Source: Oscillospiraceae bacterium
Lineage (GTDB): Bacteria; Bacillota; Clostridia; Oscillospirales; Acutalibacteraceae
Length of the DNA: 64,000 nt
NCBI GenBank assembly: GCA_022508805.1
Contig: JAFLUM010000004.1
Location: 62,001-126,000, forward strand
Direction of reading: 5' to 3'
Position numbers and translations under genes: made by a program. The notes beneath the pieces were generated by a model, which worked only from the letters and a program-made list of their open reading frames with translations, did no database searches and was not told where the DNA came from. The number at the start of each line of letters is the position of its first letter. Position 1 is the stretch's first letter. This document shows positions 42,300-51,705 of the stretch, piece after piece.

Positions 42300-43336
42300 A
42301 GCGCCAGTATCAATGAAAGACGGACTATCAATCTTTCAAGTATCATCTCGCCGTCCTGCGCCGTGCTTTTAAGCTGACGGTCGCTTTCGGCAAAGCAATC
42401 AAAGCATTCTCTTAGCTGTTCGTTTGAAATTTTAGATGCATACCTTCCGCCGTTTGTCAGTCGGAACTCCTTGTTTCGGTAGTCAAAAAGCTTTGCGGGA
42501 TATGTTGCATTTTCTCCGCCCGAAACGGCGGTTTTTGCGCGGTAGATGTCGGCAAAGGACATAAGAATTACGCCGAAAACATCAATAGGCTCCGCCTTTT
42601 GAAGCATCAGTGTGTGTAAAAGTTCCAGCGCTCCCTGTGCGTTGTGCACAAGTATCAGCTTTGACAGATCGAACACGCGAGCCTCCAGCGAACGAACGGC
42701 TATACTGTCAATATGTTCACGCTTTATCTCGCCGCCCTGCCCTGCATAATTGCACAGCTTAACAGTTTCGTTAAAAAGCACGTTCAGGCTGTCGCCCGAA
42801 AGCTCAATAAGATACTCGGCAGTGCGTTCTTCCATTTTGCAGCCGTTTTTCGCGGCGTATGCGCAGATTATCCGTTTGAGTTCTCGCATACTCGGCTTTT
42901 CGAAATTCACCGCTTCGGCATATTTGGTGAAATTATCTATCACGGATTTCCATTTTGATTCTTTGGGATTTACCGTAATACTGTCCATCCAAAAAACCGT
43001 TATAGATGTGTCGGGAGTGTCTTTTAGGAATTCGCTCAACTGTTTTTTTTGGTCTGCCGCAAGTGTATCCAGCGGAAAATCGTGGGCGACTACAACACAG
43101 TATTCGCTCATAAACGGCATCGACTGAGCGCCCTCCAGTACCTCGTCAAGGGTGTTGTCCTTGCCGTCATATCGGCGCAGACTGAACGTCTCACTGCCAC
43201 GGGTCACAAATTTTGAGCATATTCGATTTACATAAAACTGCTTTAAATAGTCCTCACTGCCGTAAAACAGGTAGCAGTTGGACATATTTTTTTCTTTTAT
43301 CTGCCTTTTTAGGTCGTTTTCAAAAATCTGTGCCAT
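42296..43336 (-). CDS. holA: DNA polymerase III subunit delta
   Basis: HolA is the clamp-loader delta subunit, a AAA+-like protein of 346 residues. CYLFYGSEDYLKQFYVNRIC lies near the N terminus. The domain then runs through VVVAHDFPLDTLAADQKKQL, INAEIAKKGCK-like lid segments and a C-terminal helical collar. It is placed directly after comEC, a conserved Firmicutes order. It overlaps the TOPRIM gene by four bases. The Walker motif is absent, as expected of delta. Confidence 0.92.
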   Translation of the reverse strand: MAQIFENDLKRQIKEKNMSNCYLFYGSEDYLKQFYVNRICSKFVTRGSETFSLRRYDGKDNTLDEVLEGAQSMPFMSEYCVVVAHDFPLDTLAADQKKQLSEFLKDTPDTSITVFWMDSITVNPKESKWKSVIDNFTKYAEAVNFEKPSMRELKRIICAYAAKNGCKMEERTAEYLIELSGDSLNVLFNETVKLCNYAGQGGEIKREHIDSIAVRSLEARVFDLSKLILVHNAQGALELLHTLMLQKAEPIDVFGVILMSFADIYRAKTAVSGGENATYPAKLFDYRNKEFRLTNGGRYASKISNEQLRECFDCFAESDRQLKSTAQDGEMILERLIVRLSLILAL

Positions 43337-43349
43337 TATACGCTCCTGT

Positions 43350-45443
43350 TTATTTGACGGTTGTCACTCCGTCAGCTAAAATGTATATGAGTGAGTTTTC
43401 ATCACGCAAAAACTCTGTTGCCTTACCGTAAAGTCTTTCATAATCCGATTGGTACAAGGTTATTATATCATACTCTTTACCGTTTTCAAACACATTTTCA
43501 TCGGAATCGGGGAACACGACCAGTATGTTTTGACCGTTAAGTGTGATCTCTGCGTAAGTCTCGGGGTCCGACAGTTCAACGGACACACTCCCAACTGTAA
43601 TTCTTTCAATGTTTTCCGTTATATCCTCAAAAAACACGTCGGGTGCGTCAAAGCAGAACAAAAGCTTTGCCTGTGGGAATACACTTTTCAAATTTGCAAT
43701 GTGTGAGACAGTATAGCTGTCCATATGTGTGACCGCCACAGCATCAAGTGACTTTTTGCCGTGGGTGTTCAAGGCATCGGTGACAGAATATGTTGAGTTT
43801 TTGTTGCCGCAGCCTATCAGAACGCTTTTGTTGTTACTGTTTATTAAAATCAATATTTCGCCGTTACCCGATATTATGTCGACTGACTTCATTTTACGTT
43901 CGTAATTTGTACAGTAAAGGGTAGTCAGCAAAAAGGTTATTGCAAGAAATATACAGGCGTGCTTAAAAATATTTTTGCCGAACGCTTTTAAAATCAGCCA
44001 TACGGCAGTCACACTCAAAGCGAATATAAGAAAATATTTATAATACGGATGCGATACAGAAATGTTTGACCATTCTGCCATACCGATTTTTTCAGTAATA
44101 TGCCTTAAAAAATTTGCAAGTATTCCGCTTATAAAATATGCAGTCTCTGCAAGCGGAAGGATACCGCAAATATGAAACAGACACCCGAATACAGTGGTCA
44201 CCATAAGTATGACTGCGGCAGTTTCCGATAAGATATTTGACAGGAAAGATGCTACGGGGAGCATATTAAACTTTAATATAAATATCGGCATGGTGAATAC
44301 AGTGACCGACACGCTTATTGACATTAAATTCACAAGACTTACAAAAAACGGATATCGAGCAAATATGCGTCCGAAGGCAGTATTCAGAATACAGTCAGAA
44401 ACCTTGCGTGAGGCAATTAACAGTCCCATAGTCGAAAAGGTAGTAAACCACAGTGATGCCGAATAGGCACTGAAGGGATTGAAAAGCAGAATAAAAGTCA
44501 AGGCAAAGCCAATGGAATTTAAGTTGTCCGCTCCCCTGTGAAAAAGCTTGCCCAAGAGCACTCCGCTGACCATTGCCCCTGCGCGCAGAACGGATGTGCT
44601 GAATCCTGTCACGGCGGCATAAAGAAATATAACCGACACTCCCACAGGCACGGTTAATTTTCGTGTGCGGCGTGATTTCGCCATAAAGCCCACAAGACCC
44701 ATTGACCAAACAGTCAGATGCAGTCCCGAAACAACAAGCAAATGTGCCGTGCCTGCGTAATTAAAACAGTTCATCGTATATCGGCTTATTCCCGAACGGT
44801 CGCCCACAGTCATGGCGTTGGCGATCGCGCCGTTTTCGTTGGGAAGATATTTCATTGTGGCGTTTGTGAAAAGATTTTTAAGACTGCCCATAAACGTATA
44901 GAATTTGTCTGTTTCTCCCGTTGCGTTAACTCTGCTTTCGTCGGATTCAAAAACCGTAAAGTACAGCTTTTTGGACAAGCCGTATTCAAGGCTGTCGGGG
45001 TCGTCTTCAAAGGGTTCAGTTAAAACAGTACCGCTGACCACCGTCCCTTCGGAAAATTCTCTCTTTTCGGACGACACGTACCTTATTTTAAAATTCTCCC
45101 TTTTTCCGTTCATCTCATAAAGCTTTAATGTATATGTAAACGCATAATCAGAGGCTTTCGGCGTTTCACAGACAACTGCTTTAATATTGATTTTATCCTT
45201 TGCTATTACCGAAATACGGTTATATTTGTATTGTACGTTTAAAAAGGATAGCGTGAATATAATCACTGCCAAAAGGGCGACAAGTACGGTTTTATCATCA
45301 CGAAATTTTTTGAAAATCAAAAGAAAACAGAAAAGGACCGCCGCCGCAAAGAGAGCGGCAACGGTCGATTTTAAGTCGGTTTCATATAACAGGACTGCTG
45401 AAACGAGCATTGAAAAGCCTATCACTGCAAAAGGTCTTTTCAT
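43350..45443 (-). CDS. comEC: ComEC/Rec2-family DNA uptake channel
   Basis: This is a large membrane protein of 697 residues. It has an N-terminal soluble OB-like part (residues 60-170), a competence core (HLLVVSGLHLTVWSMGLVGF) with about ten helices, and a C-terminal MBL-like part from about residue 510. In full ComEC the last part carries DVGQGD and SHxDxDHxGG. Here the corresponding strings read DIISGNGEILILI and VTHMDSYTVSHI, so the metal ligands are largely lost. DNA transport may persist while nuclease activity does not. The start has TGAGGGGATAAAA upstream. It precedes holA. Confidence 0.9.
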   Translation of the reverse strand: MKRPFAVIGFSMLVSAVLLYETDLKSTVAALFAAAVLFCFLLIFKKFRDDKTVLVALLAVIIFTLSFLNVQYKYNRISVIAKDKINIKAVVCETPKASDYAFTYTLKLYEMNGKRENFKIRYVSSEKREFSEGTVVSGTVLTEPFEDDPDSLEYGLSKKLYFTVFESDESRVNATGETDKFYTFMGSLKNLFTNATMKYLPNENGAIANAMTVGDRSGISRYTMNCFNYAGTAHLLVVSGLHLTVWSMGLVGFMAKSRRTRKLTVPVGVSVIFLYAAVTGFSTSVLRAGAMVSGVLLGKLFHRGADNLNSIGFALTFILLFNPFSAYSASLWFTTFSTMGLLIASRKVSDCILNTAFGRIFARYPFFVSLVNLMSISVSVTVFTMPIFILKFNMLPVASFLSNILSETAAVILMVTTVFGCLFHICGILPLAETAYFISGILANFLRHITEKIGMAEWSNISVSHPYYKYFLIFALSVTAVWLILKAFGKNIFKHACIFLAITFLLTTLYCTNYERKMKSVDIISGNGEILILINSNNKSVLIGCGNKNSTYSVTDALNTHGKKSLDAVAVTHMDSYTVSHIANLKSVFPQAKLLFCFDAPDVFFEDITENIERITVGSVSVELSDPETYAEITLNGQNILVVFPDSDENVFENGKEYDIITLYQSDYERLYGKATEFLRDENSLIYILADGVTTVK

Positions 45444-45459
45444 TTTTATCCCCTCAATA

Positions 45460-45798
45460 TTACACTAATCTTTCGCCGAGATTATCTCCACTGAGAATGT
45501 GGAAATGAAGATGTTTTACGGTCTGTCCCGCTTTTTCGCCGCAGTTGTTGATTATTCTGTAGCTGTCTACTCCTAAAATCTTCGCTATTTCGGGAATTTT
45601 TTCAAAAATATACGCAATGACCGATGAATTACTTGAATTGATATCGTTTGCACTGCTTGCGATATGCTCCTTAGGTATCACCAGTGCGTGCACGTCGCTT
45701 TGGGGAGCTATGTCGTGATACGCAAGGATCATTTCGTCCTCGTAAATTTTCTTTGACGGTATCTCATTTGCCGCTATTTTGCAAAAAAGGCAATCCAT
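45460..45798 (-). CDS. HIT-family nucleotide hydrolase/transferase (HinT-like)
   Basis: This compact protein of 112 residues has the histidine triad HLHFHILSG near the C terminus and the family N terminus CLFCKIAANEIPSKKIYEDE. HinT-type proteins hydrolyse AMP-lysine and other nucleoside phosphoramidates. A zinc site may form from the N-terminal C-x2-C pair and a histidine. It lies between alaS and comEC on one transcript. Confidence 0.93.
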   Translation of the reverse strand: MDCLFCKIAANEIPSKKIYEDEMILAYHDIAPQSDVHALVIPKEHIASSANDINSSNSSVIAYIFEKIPEIAKILGVDSYRIINNCGEKAGQTVKHLHFHILSGDNLGERLV

Positions 45799-45810
45799 AT
45801 TCAGCTCTCC

Positions 45811-48450
45811 TTATTTCAAAAAGGTTTTTAAAATCTCGCCAACGTGCATAAGAGCATCGTCCACCTTAGACGGGTCTTTGCCGCCTGCCATAGCCATATC
45901 GGGCTTTCCGCCGCCCGAACCGCCTGCAAGCTTTGCCGTTTCACGGACGATATTGCCCGCGTGGGCGCCGCGTGCTATTGCCTCTTTACCGCAGGCACAC
46001 ACAAAGGAAACCGTTCCCTTTTCAGCGTTGGTGCCGGCGATGACTGCAACCGTATTGGGTGCGGATTCGCGAGCGGTATCTGCCATCAGACGAAGATTAT
46101 CAACGCCCTCATTTCCTGCATTGAATGTAACAAGCTTTATTCCGTCTACATCCACCGCCGAGGACATAATATCCGATGCTTTATTTGAATTTATCTCCGC
46201 TTTAAGTTTTTCTATTTCTCTGTCCTTTTCTTTAAGCTCAGCGCTTACAGCCGCTGCACGGCGAGCTAAGTCATTTGCGTTTGCCACCTTGAGAGCCGCC
46301 GCCGCTGAGTTTATCAACTCATTATTTTTAATTATATAGTCGAGCACGCCCGTACCCGTAACCGCGGTGATTCTTCTTACGCCTGCCGCTACTGAAGATT
46401 CAGAGGTGATTTTGAAAAGTCCGAGCATTGAGGTATTCTTTGCGTGAGTACCGCCGCAAAGCTCGATGGAATAGTCTCCGATTTTAACGACTCTTACTAT
46501 ATCGCCGTATTTTTCGCTGAACAGCGCCATAGCACCCATCTTTTTCGCTTCGTCAACGGACATTTCAGATGTCTCGACAGGCAATGATGCAAAAATCACC
46601 TTATTTACGCTGTCCTCGACCGCTTTGCACTCCTCTGCGGTAAGTGCCGAGAAATGAGTAAAGTCAAAGCGCATTTCCGTGCTGTTTACTAGCTGACCCG
46701 CCTGCTCGACGTGGGTGCCGAGAATTTTACGAAGTGCCGCCTGTAAAATATGAGCAGCAGTGTGATTGCGCATTGTGGCATTTCTGTTTTCTGCGTTGAC
46801 TGCGGCCTTTACGGTCTGTCCCACGGCAATGCTCTCGCCGTCGCTCACATATCCGTGATGAAGATATACGCCCTCGCCGGTTTTTGAGGTGTTTGTCACG
46901 GTGAACTTGAAGCCGTTGCCTAAAAATTCGCCTATATCGCCCGTCTGTCCGCCGCCCTCGCCGTAAAACGGGGTTTTATCAAGTATCACTGTGACATTTT
47001 CGCCGTTTTCGGCAAAATCCACCGTTTTTTCGCCTGAGATTATTGCCTTGACAGTGCTGTCACATTCAAGAGTCGTATAACCCACAAACAGTGTGGCATC
47101 CATATCTTTAGTGGCATCAGCCGAGCCCTTCCAAGCATCCTTACCCGCATCCTTACGGGCATTTCTTGCTCTGTTGCGCTGCTCGGCGGCAAGCTCGTAA
47201 AAGCGTTTTTCGTCAACCGTCATTGAACGCTCTTCAAGAAGTTCTTTCGTAAGGTCTATGGGGAATCCGAATGTATCGGAAAGCTTGAATGCATCCTCGC
47301 CGCTGAGAACGGTTCCGTCTGTGGACTCGATCATTTTTTCGAGTATTTGCAGTCCCGAATCAATAGTTCTTGAGAAATTCTCCTCCTCATTGGCGATAAC
47401 CTTTAAAATAAAGTCTTTTTTCTCTAAGAGGTTGGGATATGCTGACACATTCTCTTTTATAACTGTTTCTGCTACCTCGGACAAGAAGGGACGGTCAATA
47501 CCTAACAGTCTGCCGTGTCTTGCCGCACGGCGAAGGAGTCTGCGAAGAACGTATCCGCGCCCCTCGTTAGAGGGCATAACGCCGTCGCCTATCATAAACG
47601 TAGTGCTTCTGATGTGGTCAGTGATAACACGCAGGGAAACGTCCTTTTTCTCGTCCTTATGATACTCGACACCCGAAACTCGCATAATATGCTTCATAAT
47701 ATTCTGAACGGTGTCCACCTCGAAAAGGTTGTCCACGTTCTGCGCTATGCACGCAAGGCGCTCAAGTCCCATACCCGTGTCGATATTGGGGTGGTCAAGA
47801 CGTGTATAATTATTGTTGCCGTCGTTATCAAACTGTGTGAAAACCAGATTCCAAACTTCCATATATCTGTCGCAGTCGCAACCGACCTTACAGTCCGGCT
47901 TGCCGCAGCCGTATTCTTCGCCGCGATCATAGTGAATTTCAGAGCAAGGACCGCAGGGACCTGCGCCGTGCTCCCAGAAATTATCCGCTTTGCCGAAACG
48001 GTAAACATGCGACGGGTCAACTCCTACGTCCTTTGTCCATATATCATAGGCCTCGTCGTCCTCTTCATAAACCGTAACATAAAGCTTTTGTGGGTCTATT
48101 TCCATAACCTCAGTAAAAAATTCCCAAGCCCACGGGATTACCTCTTTTTTAAAATAATCGCCGAAGGAGAAATTGCCGAGCATTTCAAAATACGTTCCGT
48201 GGCGGGCAGTCTTGCCTACGTTTTCAATGTCGGGCGTTCTGATACATTTTTGGCAGGTGGTAACACGCTTTCTGGGCGGAGTCACCTCGCCCGTAAAGTA
48301 TTTTTTCATGGGCGCCATACCTGAGTTTATGAGCAAAAGGCTCTTGTCGTTTTGAGGTACAAGCGAAAAGCTAGGAAGTCTTAAGTGCCCCTTGCTCTCA
48401 AAAAAGCTTAAATATTTTTCTCTTAATTCATTAAGACCTGTCCATTCCAT
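45811..48450 (-). CDS. alaS: Alanyl-tRNA synthetase
   Basis: AlaS of 879 residues charges tRNA-Ala. The N-terminal catalytic domain shows FFESKGHLRLPSFSLVPQND, then GRGYVLRRLLRRAARHGRLL. The editing domain has NHTAAHILQAALRKILGTHV (the HxxxH zinc-type site) and CGGTHAKNT. The C-Ala domain ends GGKPDMAMAGGKDPS. Full length with no lesion. No T-box leader fits in the 132-base upstream gap. A consensus promoter is at 48486-48514. The hit, comEC, holA and later genes may be co-transcribed. Confidence 0.98.
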   Translation of the reverse strand: MEWTGLNELREKYLSFFESKGHLRLPSFSLVPQNDKSLLLINSGMAPMKKYFTGEVTPPRKRVTTCQKCIRTPDIENVGKTARHGTYFEMLGNFSFGDYFKKEVIPWAWEFFTEVMEIDPQKLYVTVYEEDDEAYDIWTKDVGVDPSHVYRFGKADNFWEHGAGPCGPCSEIHYDRGEEYGCGKPDCKVGCDCDRYMEVWNLVFTQFDNDGNNNYTRLDHPNIDTGMGLERLACIAQNVDNLFEVDTVQNIMKHIMRVSGVEYHKDEKKDVSLRVITDHIRSTTFMIGDGVMPSNEGRGYVLRRLLRRAARHGRLLGIDRPFLSEVAETVIKENVSAYPNLLEKKDFILKVIANEEENFSRTIDSGLQILEKMIESTDGTVLSGEDAFKLSDTFGFPIDLTKELLEERSMTVDEKRFYELAAEQRNRARNARKDAGKDAWKGSADATKDMDATLFVGYTTLECDSTVKAIISGEKTVDFAENGENVTVILDKTPFYGEGGGQTGDIGEFLGNGFKFTVTNTSKTGEGVYLHHGYVSDGESIAVGQTVKAAVNAENRNATMRNHTAAHILQAALRKILGTHVEQAGQLVNSTEMRFDFTHFSALTAEECKAVEDSVNKVIFASLPVETSEMSVDEAKKMGAMALFSEKYGDIVRVVKIGDYSIELCGGTHAKNTSMLGLFKITSESSVAAGVRRITAVTGTGVLDYIIKNNELINSAAAALKVANANDLARRAAAVSAELKEKDREIEKLKAEINSNKASDIMSSAVDVDGIKLVTFNAGNEGVDNLRLMADTARESAPNTVAVIAGTNAEKGTVSFVCACGKEAIARGAHAGNIVRETAKLAGGSGGGKPDMAMAGGKDPSKVDDALMHVGEILKTFLK

Positions 48451-48485
48451 ACAGACTATCTCCTACCATTTATAAAATCTATAAA

Positions 48486-48514
48486 ATTATACATTTATAA
48501 TGCAAATATGTCAA
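48486..48514 (-). promoter_or_regulatory. Consensus promoter of alaS
   Basis: Minus strand: TTGACA, 17 bases, TATAAT, a perfect match to the housekeeping consensus. Confidence 0.88.
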
Positions 48515-48523
48515 TAAAAAGTC

Positions 48524-48552
48524 TTGTTTTATATCTCGGTTTCATTTATAAT
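48524..48552 (+). promoter_or_regulatory. Promoter of fhs
   Basis: Plus strand: TTGTTT, 17 bases, TATAAT, about 30 bases before the fhs ATG. Confidence 0.7.
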
Positions 48553-48582
48553 GAGATAGTAATAATTTAGGAGGTAAAAAAA

Positions 48583-50253
48583 ATGCTTTCGGACATCCAA
48601 ATTGCTCAGCAGGCGACTTGCCTGCCCGTAAACGAAATTGCCAAAAAGCTCAACATCAGCGAGGACGATTTAGAGCTTTACGGCAAATTCAAGGCAAAGC
48701 TCCCTCTCTCACTCAGTGAGAAATACAAGGACCGTGAAAACGGTAAGCTGATACTTGTTACAGCTATCAACCCCACCCCCGCAGGCGAAGGAAAAACAAC
48801 GATTACCGTCGGTTTGGGACAGGCAATGAACAAAATCGGCAAAAACGCCGTTATCGCATTGCGCGAACCGTCAATGGGTCCCGTTTTCGGCGTTAAGGGC
48901 GGCGCTGCCGGCGGCGGATACTCACAGGTTATACCTATGGAGGATATCAACCTGCACTTTACAGGCGATATGCACGCTATCACTGCCGCAAACAACCTGC
49001 TTTGTGCCATAATAGACAACCATATCCAGCAGGGCAACGAATTGAGAATTGATCAGCGTAGAATTCTTTTCAAGAGATGCCTTGATATGAACGACCGTGC
49101 TCTTAGAAATATTGTTATCGGCTTGGGCGGCAAGGTCAACGGTGTTCCCCGTGAGGACGGCTTTATGATAACCGTTGCCAGTGAGATCATGGCTATACTC
49201 TGCCTTGCAACCGATATCGACGACCTTAAAGAGAGACTGGGCTCAATACTTACGGCGTATACCCTTGACAACAAACCTGTATATGCAAGGGATTTGAACG
49301 CTGTCGGTGCTATGGCAACGCTTCTTCGCGATGCTATCAAGCCGAATCTTGTTCAGACCCTTGAAAATACTCCTGCCATAATGCACGGCGGACCCTTCGC
49401 CAACATCGCTCACGGCTGTAACTCAGTTACCGCCACAAAGCTTGCGTTAAAGCTTGCCGATTACTGCATTACGGAAGCAGGCTTCGGTGCTGATCTGGGC
49501 GCAGAAAAGTTCCTTGACATCAAGTGCCGATACGCAGGACTTCGTCCCGACTGCATAGTTATCGTTGCAACTATCCGTGCGCTCAAATATAACGGCGGTG
49601 TTGCAAGAGCCGACCTTCAAAATGAAGACGTAGACGCACTGAAAAAGGGCATCGTAAACCTTAAAACTCATATTGAAAATATGAAAAAGTATAACGTGCC
49701 TGTTGTTGTGGCTATCAACAGATTCCACACAGACACGGAGGCGGAAATTGAGGTTATTGAGAATTTCTGTAAGGAAATGGACGTTCCCGTATCTCTTGTC
49801 GAGGTATTTGCCAAGGGTGGCGAAGGCGGACGCGACCTTGCCGAAAAGGTTTGCGCGGTGATTGACAAGGGTGAGGCTGATTTTGCTCCTCTCTATGACG
49901 AAAAACTGCCCATAAAAGAAAAGCTGGGTATTCTTGCTCGCGAGATTTACCGCGCTGACGGAGTAATTTATACTGCCGCCGCTGAAAAAGCCATAAAGGA
50001 TATTGAGGCTCTGGGTAAAGACAAGTTGCCTGTATGCGTGGCAAAGACTCAGTATTCTCTCTCGGACGACCCGAAACTTTTAGGCAAACCCGAAGGCTTT
50101 AAAATGACGGTTCGCGAGGTCAAGCTGTCATCAGGTGCAGGCTTTATCGTCTGCTTAACGGGCGACATTATGACTATGCCGGGACTGCCCAAGGAGCCTG
50201 CCGCATATAAAATCGATATAGACTCCGACGGTAAGATCGACGGACTGTTTTAA
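48583..50253 (+). CDS. fhs: Formate-tetrahydrofolate ligase
   Basis: Fhs attaches formate to tetrahydrofolate using ATP, feeding 10-formyl-THF to purine and one-carbon metabolism. The ATP loop is [51 protein letters not shown] and PCGNIAHG-like [12 protein letters not shown] blocks are diagnostic. It is full length at 556 residues. The ATG follows TTAGGAGGT. A convergent FNT-family channel gene ends at the same terminator, a functionally sensible pairing for formate supply or removal. Confidence 0.98.
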   Translation: MLSDIQIAQQATCLPVNEIAKKLNISEDDLELYGKFKAKLPLSLSEKYKDRENGKLILVTAINPTPAGEGKTTITVGLGQAMNKIGKNAVIALREPSMGPVFGVKGGAAGGGYSQVIPMEDINLHFTGDMHAITAANNLLCAIIDNHIQQGNELRIDQRRILFKRCLDMNDRALRNIVIGLGGKVNGVPREDGFMITVASEIMAILCLATDIDDLKERLGSILTAYTLDNKPVYARDLNAVGAMATLLRDAIKPNLVQTLENTPAIMHGGPFANIAHGCNSVTATKLALKLADYCITEAGFGADLGAEKFLDIKCRYAGLRPDCIVIVATIRALKYNGGVARADLQNEDVDALKKGIVNLKTHIENMKKYNVPVVVAINRFHTDTEAEIEVIENFCKEMDVPVSLVEVFAKGGEGGRDLAEKVCAVIDKGEADFAPLYDEKLPIKEKLGILAREIYRADGVIYTAAAEKAIKDIEALGKDKLPVCVAKTQYSLSDDPKLLGKPEGFKMTVREVKLSSGAGFIVCLTGDIMTMPGLPKEPAAYKIDIDSDGKIDGLF

Positions 50254-50273
50254 TCTACATAGCATATACACAA

Positions 50274-50304
50274 AAGCCGCTTTTCCGAAAACGAAAAGCG
50301 GCTT
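50274..50304. terminator. Bidirectional terminator between fhs and the FNT gene
   Basis: AAGCCGCTTTTC pairs with GAAAAGCGGCTT (12 base pairs, seven-base loop) between the two convergent genes. The flanking tracts are only mildly T-rich, so strength is moderate on each strand. Confidence 0.7.
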
Positions 50305-50321
50305 AAATTATGTGTTTTAAT

Positions 50322-50945
50322 TTACTTTTTGAGCTTTGCCAAAAGACAGAAGATGTTTCCGCCGACAACATTGCCGAGAGTTATGACGATAAGCGGTAAG
50401 ATCCATTCCTTGAAATTCAGCGCCAGCATAAAGTAAAACATATCCGCAACGCTGTGCTCAAAGCCTGCCAGAATAAACACGCTTACGCAGAATACCACGA
50501 TAAGCGACGAGGAGAAGTTTTTCTTTTCACCTTGATTATTAAAGGCATCGACCGCGATAAACATCATCATACCGCAAAACAGAGCAAGAATAAAGAGGCT
50601 TATGAGGCTGTCGTCCGCCTTGGTCTGTGCGATAGATGTACATTTTTCGATTATTTTGTCGTTTACGCGGGTAAAATGTACGAGTGCCGCCGAAATGCCC
50701 GTACCGACGAAATTACCGAGCCAAACGAGCAGTGTGAACAGTATGTAGGACGGCGGATTTTTTACGATATAAGGCGATTTGCCTGTAAAAAGATTAAGAC
50801 CAAAAGAAAGTACCGTTAAAAGTCCCACGCTGAAAAGTATTGAACCTGCAACGGCGTTTTCGACCGACAGATACACCACGCACCCAATGCTTATTGCCAT
50901 ACCTGCCAAAACGGCAAGGGCAAATTCCTTTAAATATTTTACCAT
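50322..50945 (-). CDS. Formate/nitrite transporter (FNT) family channel
   Basis: This membrane protein of 207 residues has the six-helix FNT plan. Signatures are VGLLTVLSFGLNLFTGKSPY, where the ELFTG-type motif is expected, AGFEHSVADMFYFMLAL with the central histidine, and VITLGNVVGGNIFCLLA at the end. FNT channels pass formate, nitrite or hydrosulfide. The ATG at 50945 has GGGAGATGAGATA upstream; the ORF-track start 25 codons earlier is not family-like. Convergence with fhs argues for formate as the substrate. Confidence 0.9.
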   Translation of the reverse strand: MVKYLKEFALAVLAGMAISIGCVVYLSVENAVAGSILFSVGLLTVLSFGLNLFTGKSPYIVKNPPSYILFTLLVWLGNFVGTGISAALVHFTRVNDKIIEKCTSIAQTKADDSLISLFILALFCGMMMFIAVDAFNNQGEKKNFSSSLIVVFCVSVFILAGFEHSVADMFYFMLALNFKEWILPLIVITLGNVVGGNIFCLLAKLKK

Positions 50946-51097
50946 TATCTCATCTCCCATTGATGTCATTTTAACACACATTTTGTCAAATGTAAACAGT
51001 GGCAGATTGACAACTTTCATGTTTTAAAATACAATAAAACAGTACTTTTTATATTTGTGTTTTTATAAATAAATCTAAATTTAGAGGTGAGGTTGAA

Positions 51098-51649
51098 TTG
51101 AAATTCGATGTAGAAAAACTATTCCATTCTTTTATTAGAGAAAACAATCTTGATATTCAACTCTCCTACATTATGCCTTCCGGGTATGAAGATGCTTTCG
51201 GAACCTTTGATATTACGGTAAAAACACTTTTCCTTAATAAGGAGCTTTTGGAAAAGGAATCAGAATTTAAGGTATTATTCTATTTCTACCATGAACTTCG
51301 ACATGCTTTGCAATACATTCATACCCAAAAATTCCCTAAACCTATTCGAGAAAGTATCAATTATGTAATTTTATATAATGGGCTATGTTTTAAGCTTGTC
51401 GACGGGGAGTGGAAAACTTGCCGGCTTGTGGGAAACGAAGAATACTTTTCACTTGTTTATGAGAATCTACCATACGAACTTGACGCCAATTTGTATGCTC
51501 GGGACATGGTAAAAGCATTACTCCCCAAGTATACATCGGATATCGAGTCACTTTATTGCTCGTGGCTTCCTCAGAAAAGTATTTCAAGTGAAGAATTCTC
51601 CTCCATCTTTCGTCAAATTGATAGCTCAATAAATTCCGATTTATCGTAG
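51098..51649 (+). CDS. Putative small zinc metallopeptidase, unknown family
   Basis: The frame starts at a TTG with GAGGTGAGG upstream. The product of 183 residues contains FYFYHELRHALQYIH, an HExxH zinc motif, and YELDANLYARDM about 60 residues later, which could give the third ligand. This is a gluzincin-like layout. No signal peptide or membrane helix is present. The gene is AT-rich compared with its neighbours and stands alone between divergent and unrelated genes, which suggests acquisition. I do not recognise a named family. Confidence 0.7.
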   Translation: MKFDVEKLFHSFIRENNLDIQLSYIMPSGYEDAFGTFDITVKTLFLNKELLEKESEFKVLFYFYHELRHALQYIHTQKFPKPIRESINYVILYNGLCFKLVDGEWKTCRLVGNEEYFSLVYENLPYELDANLYARDMVKALLPKYTSDIESLYCSWLPQKSISSEEFSSIFRQIDSSINSDLS

Positions 51650-51705
51650 GAACACTTTTGTGACAAGAAAGAAAAATAAAGAATTTTAAGTTGGAGATAC
51701 GTTAT

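Noticed and set aside
47515-48324. 269-residue plus-strand ORF
   Set aside because: It is antisense to the conserved N-terminal half of alaS; shadow ORF.
48451-48582. T-box leader for alaS
   Set aside because: The gap is 132 bases and contains two back-to-back promoters; no T-box sequence or specifier stem was seen.
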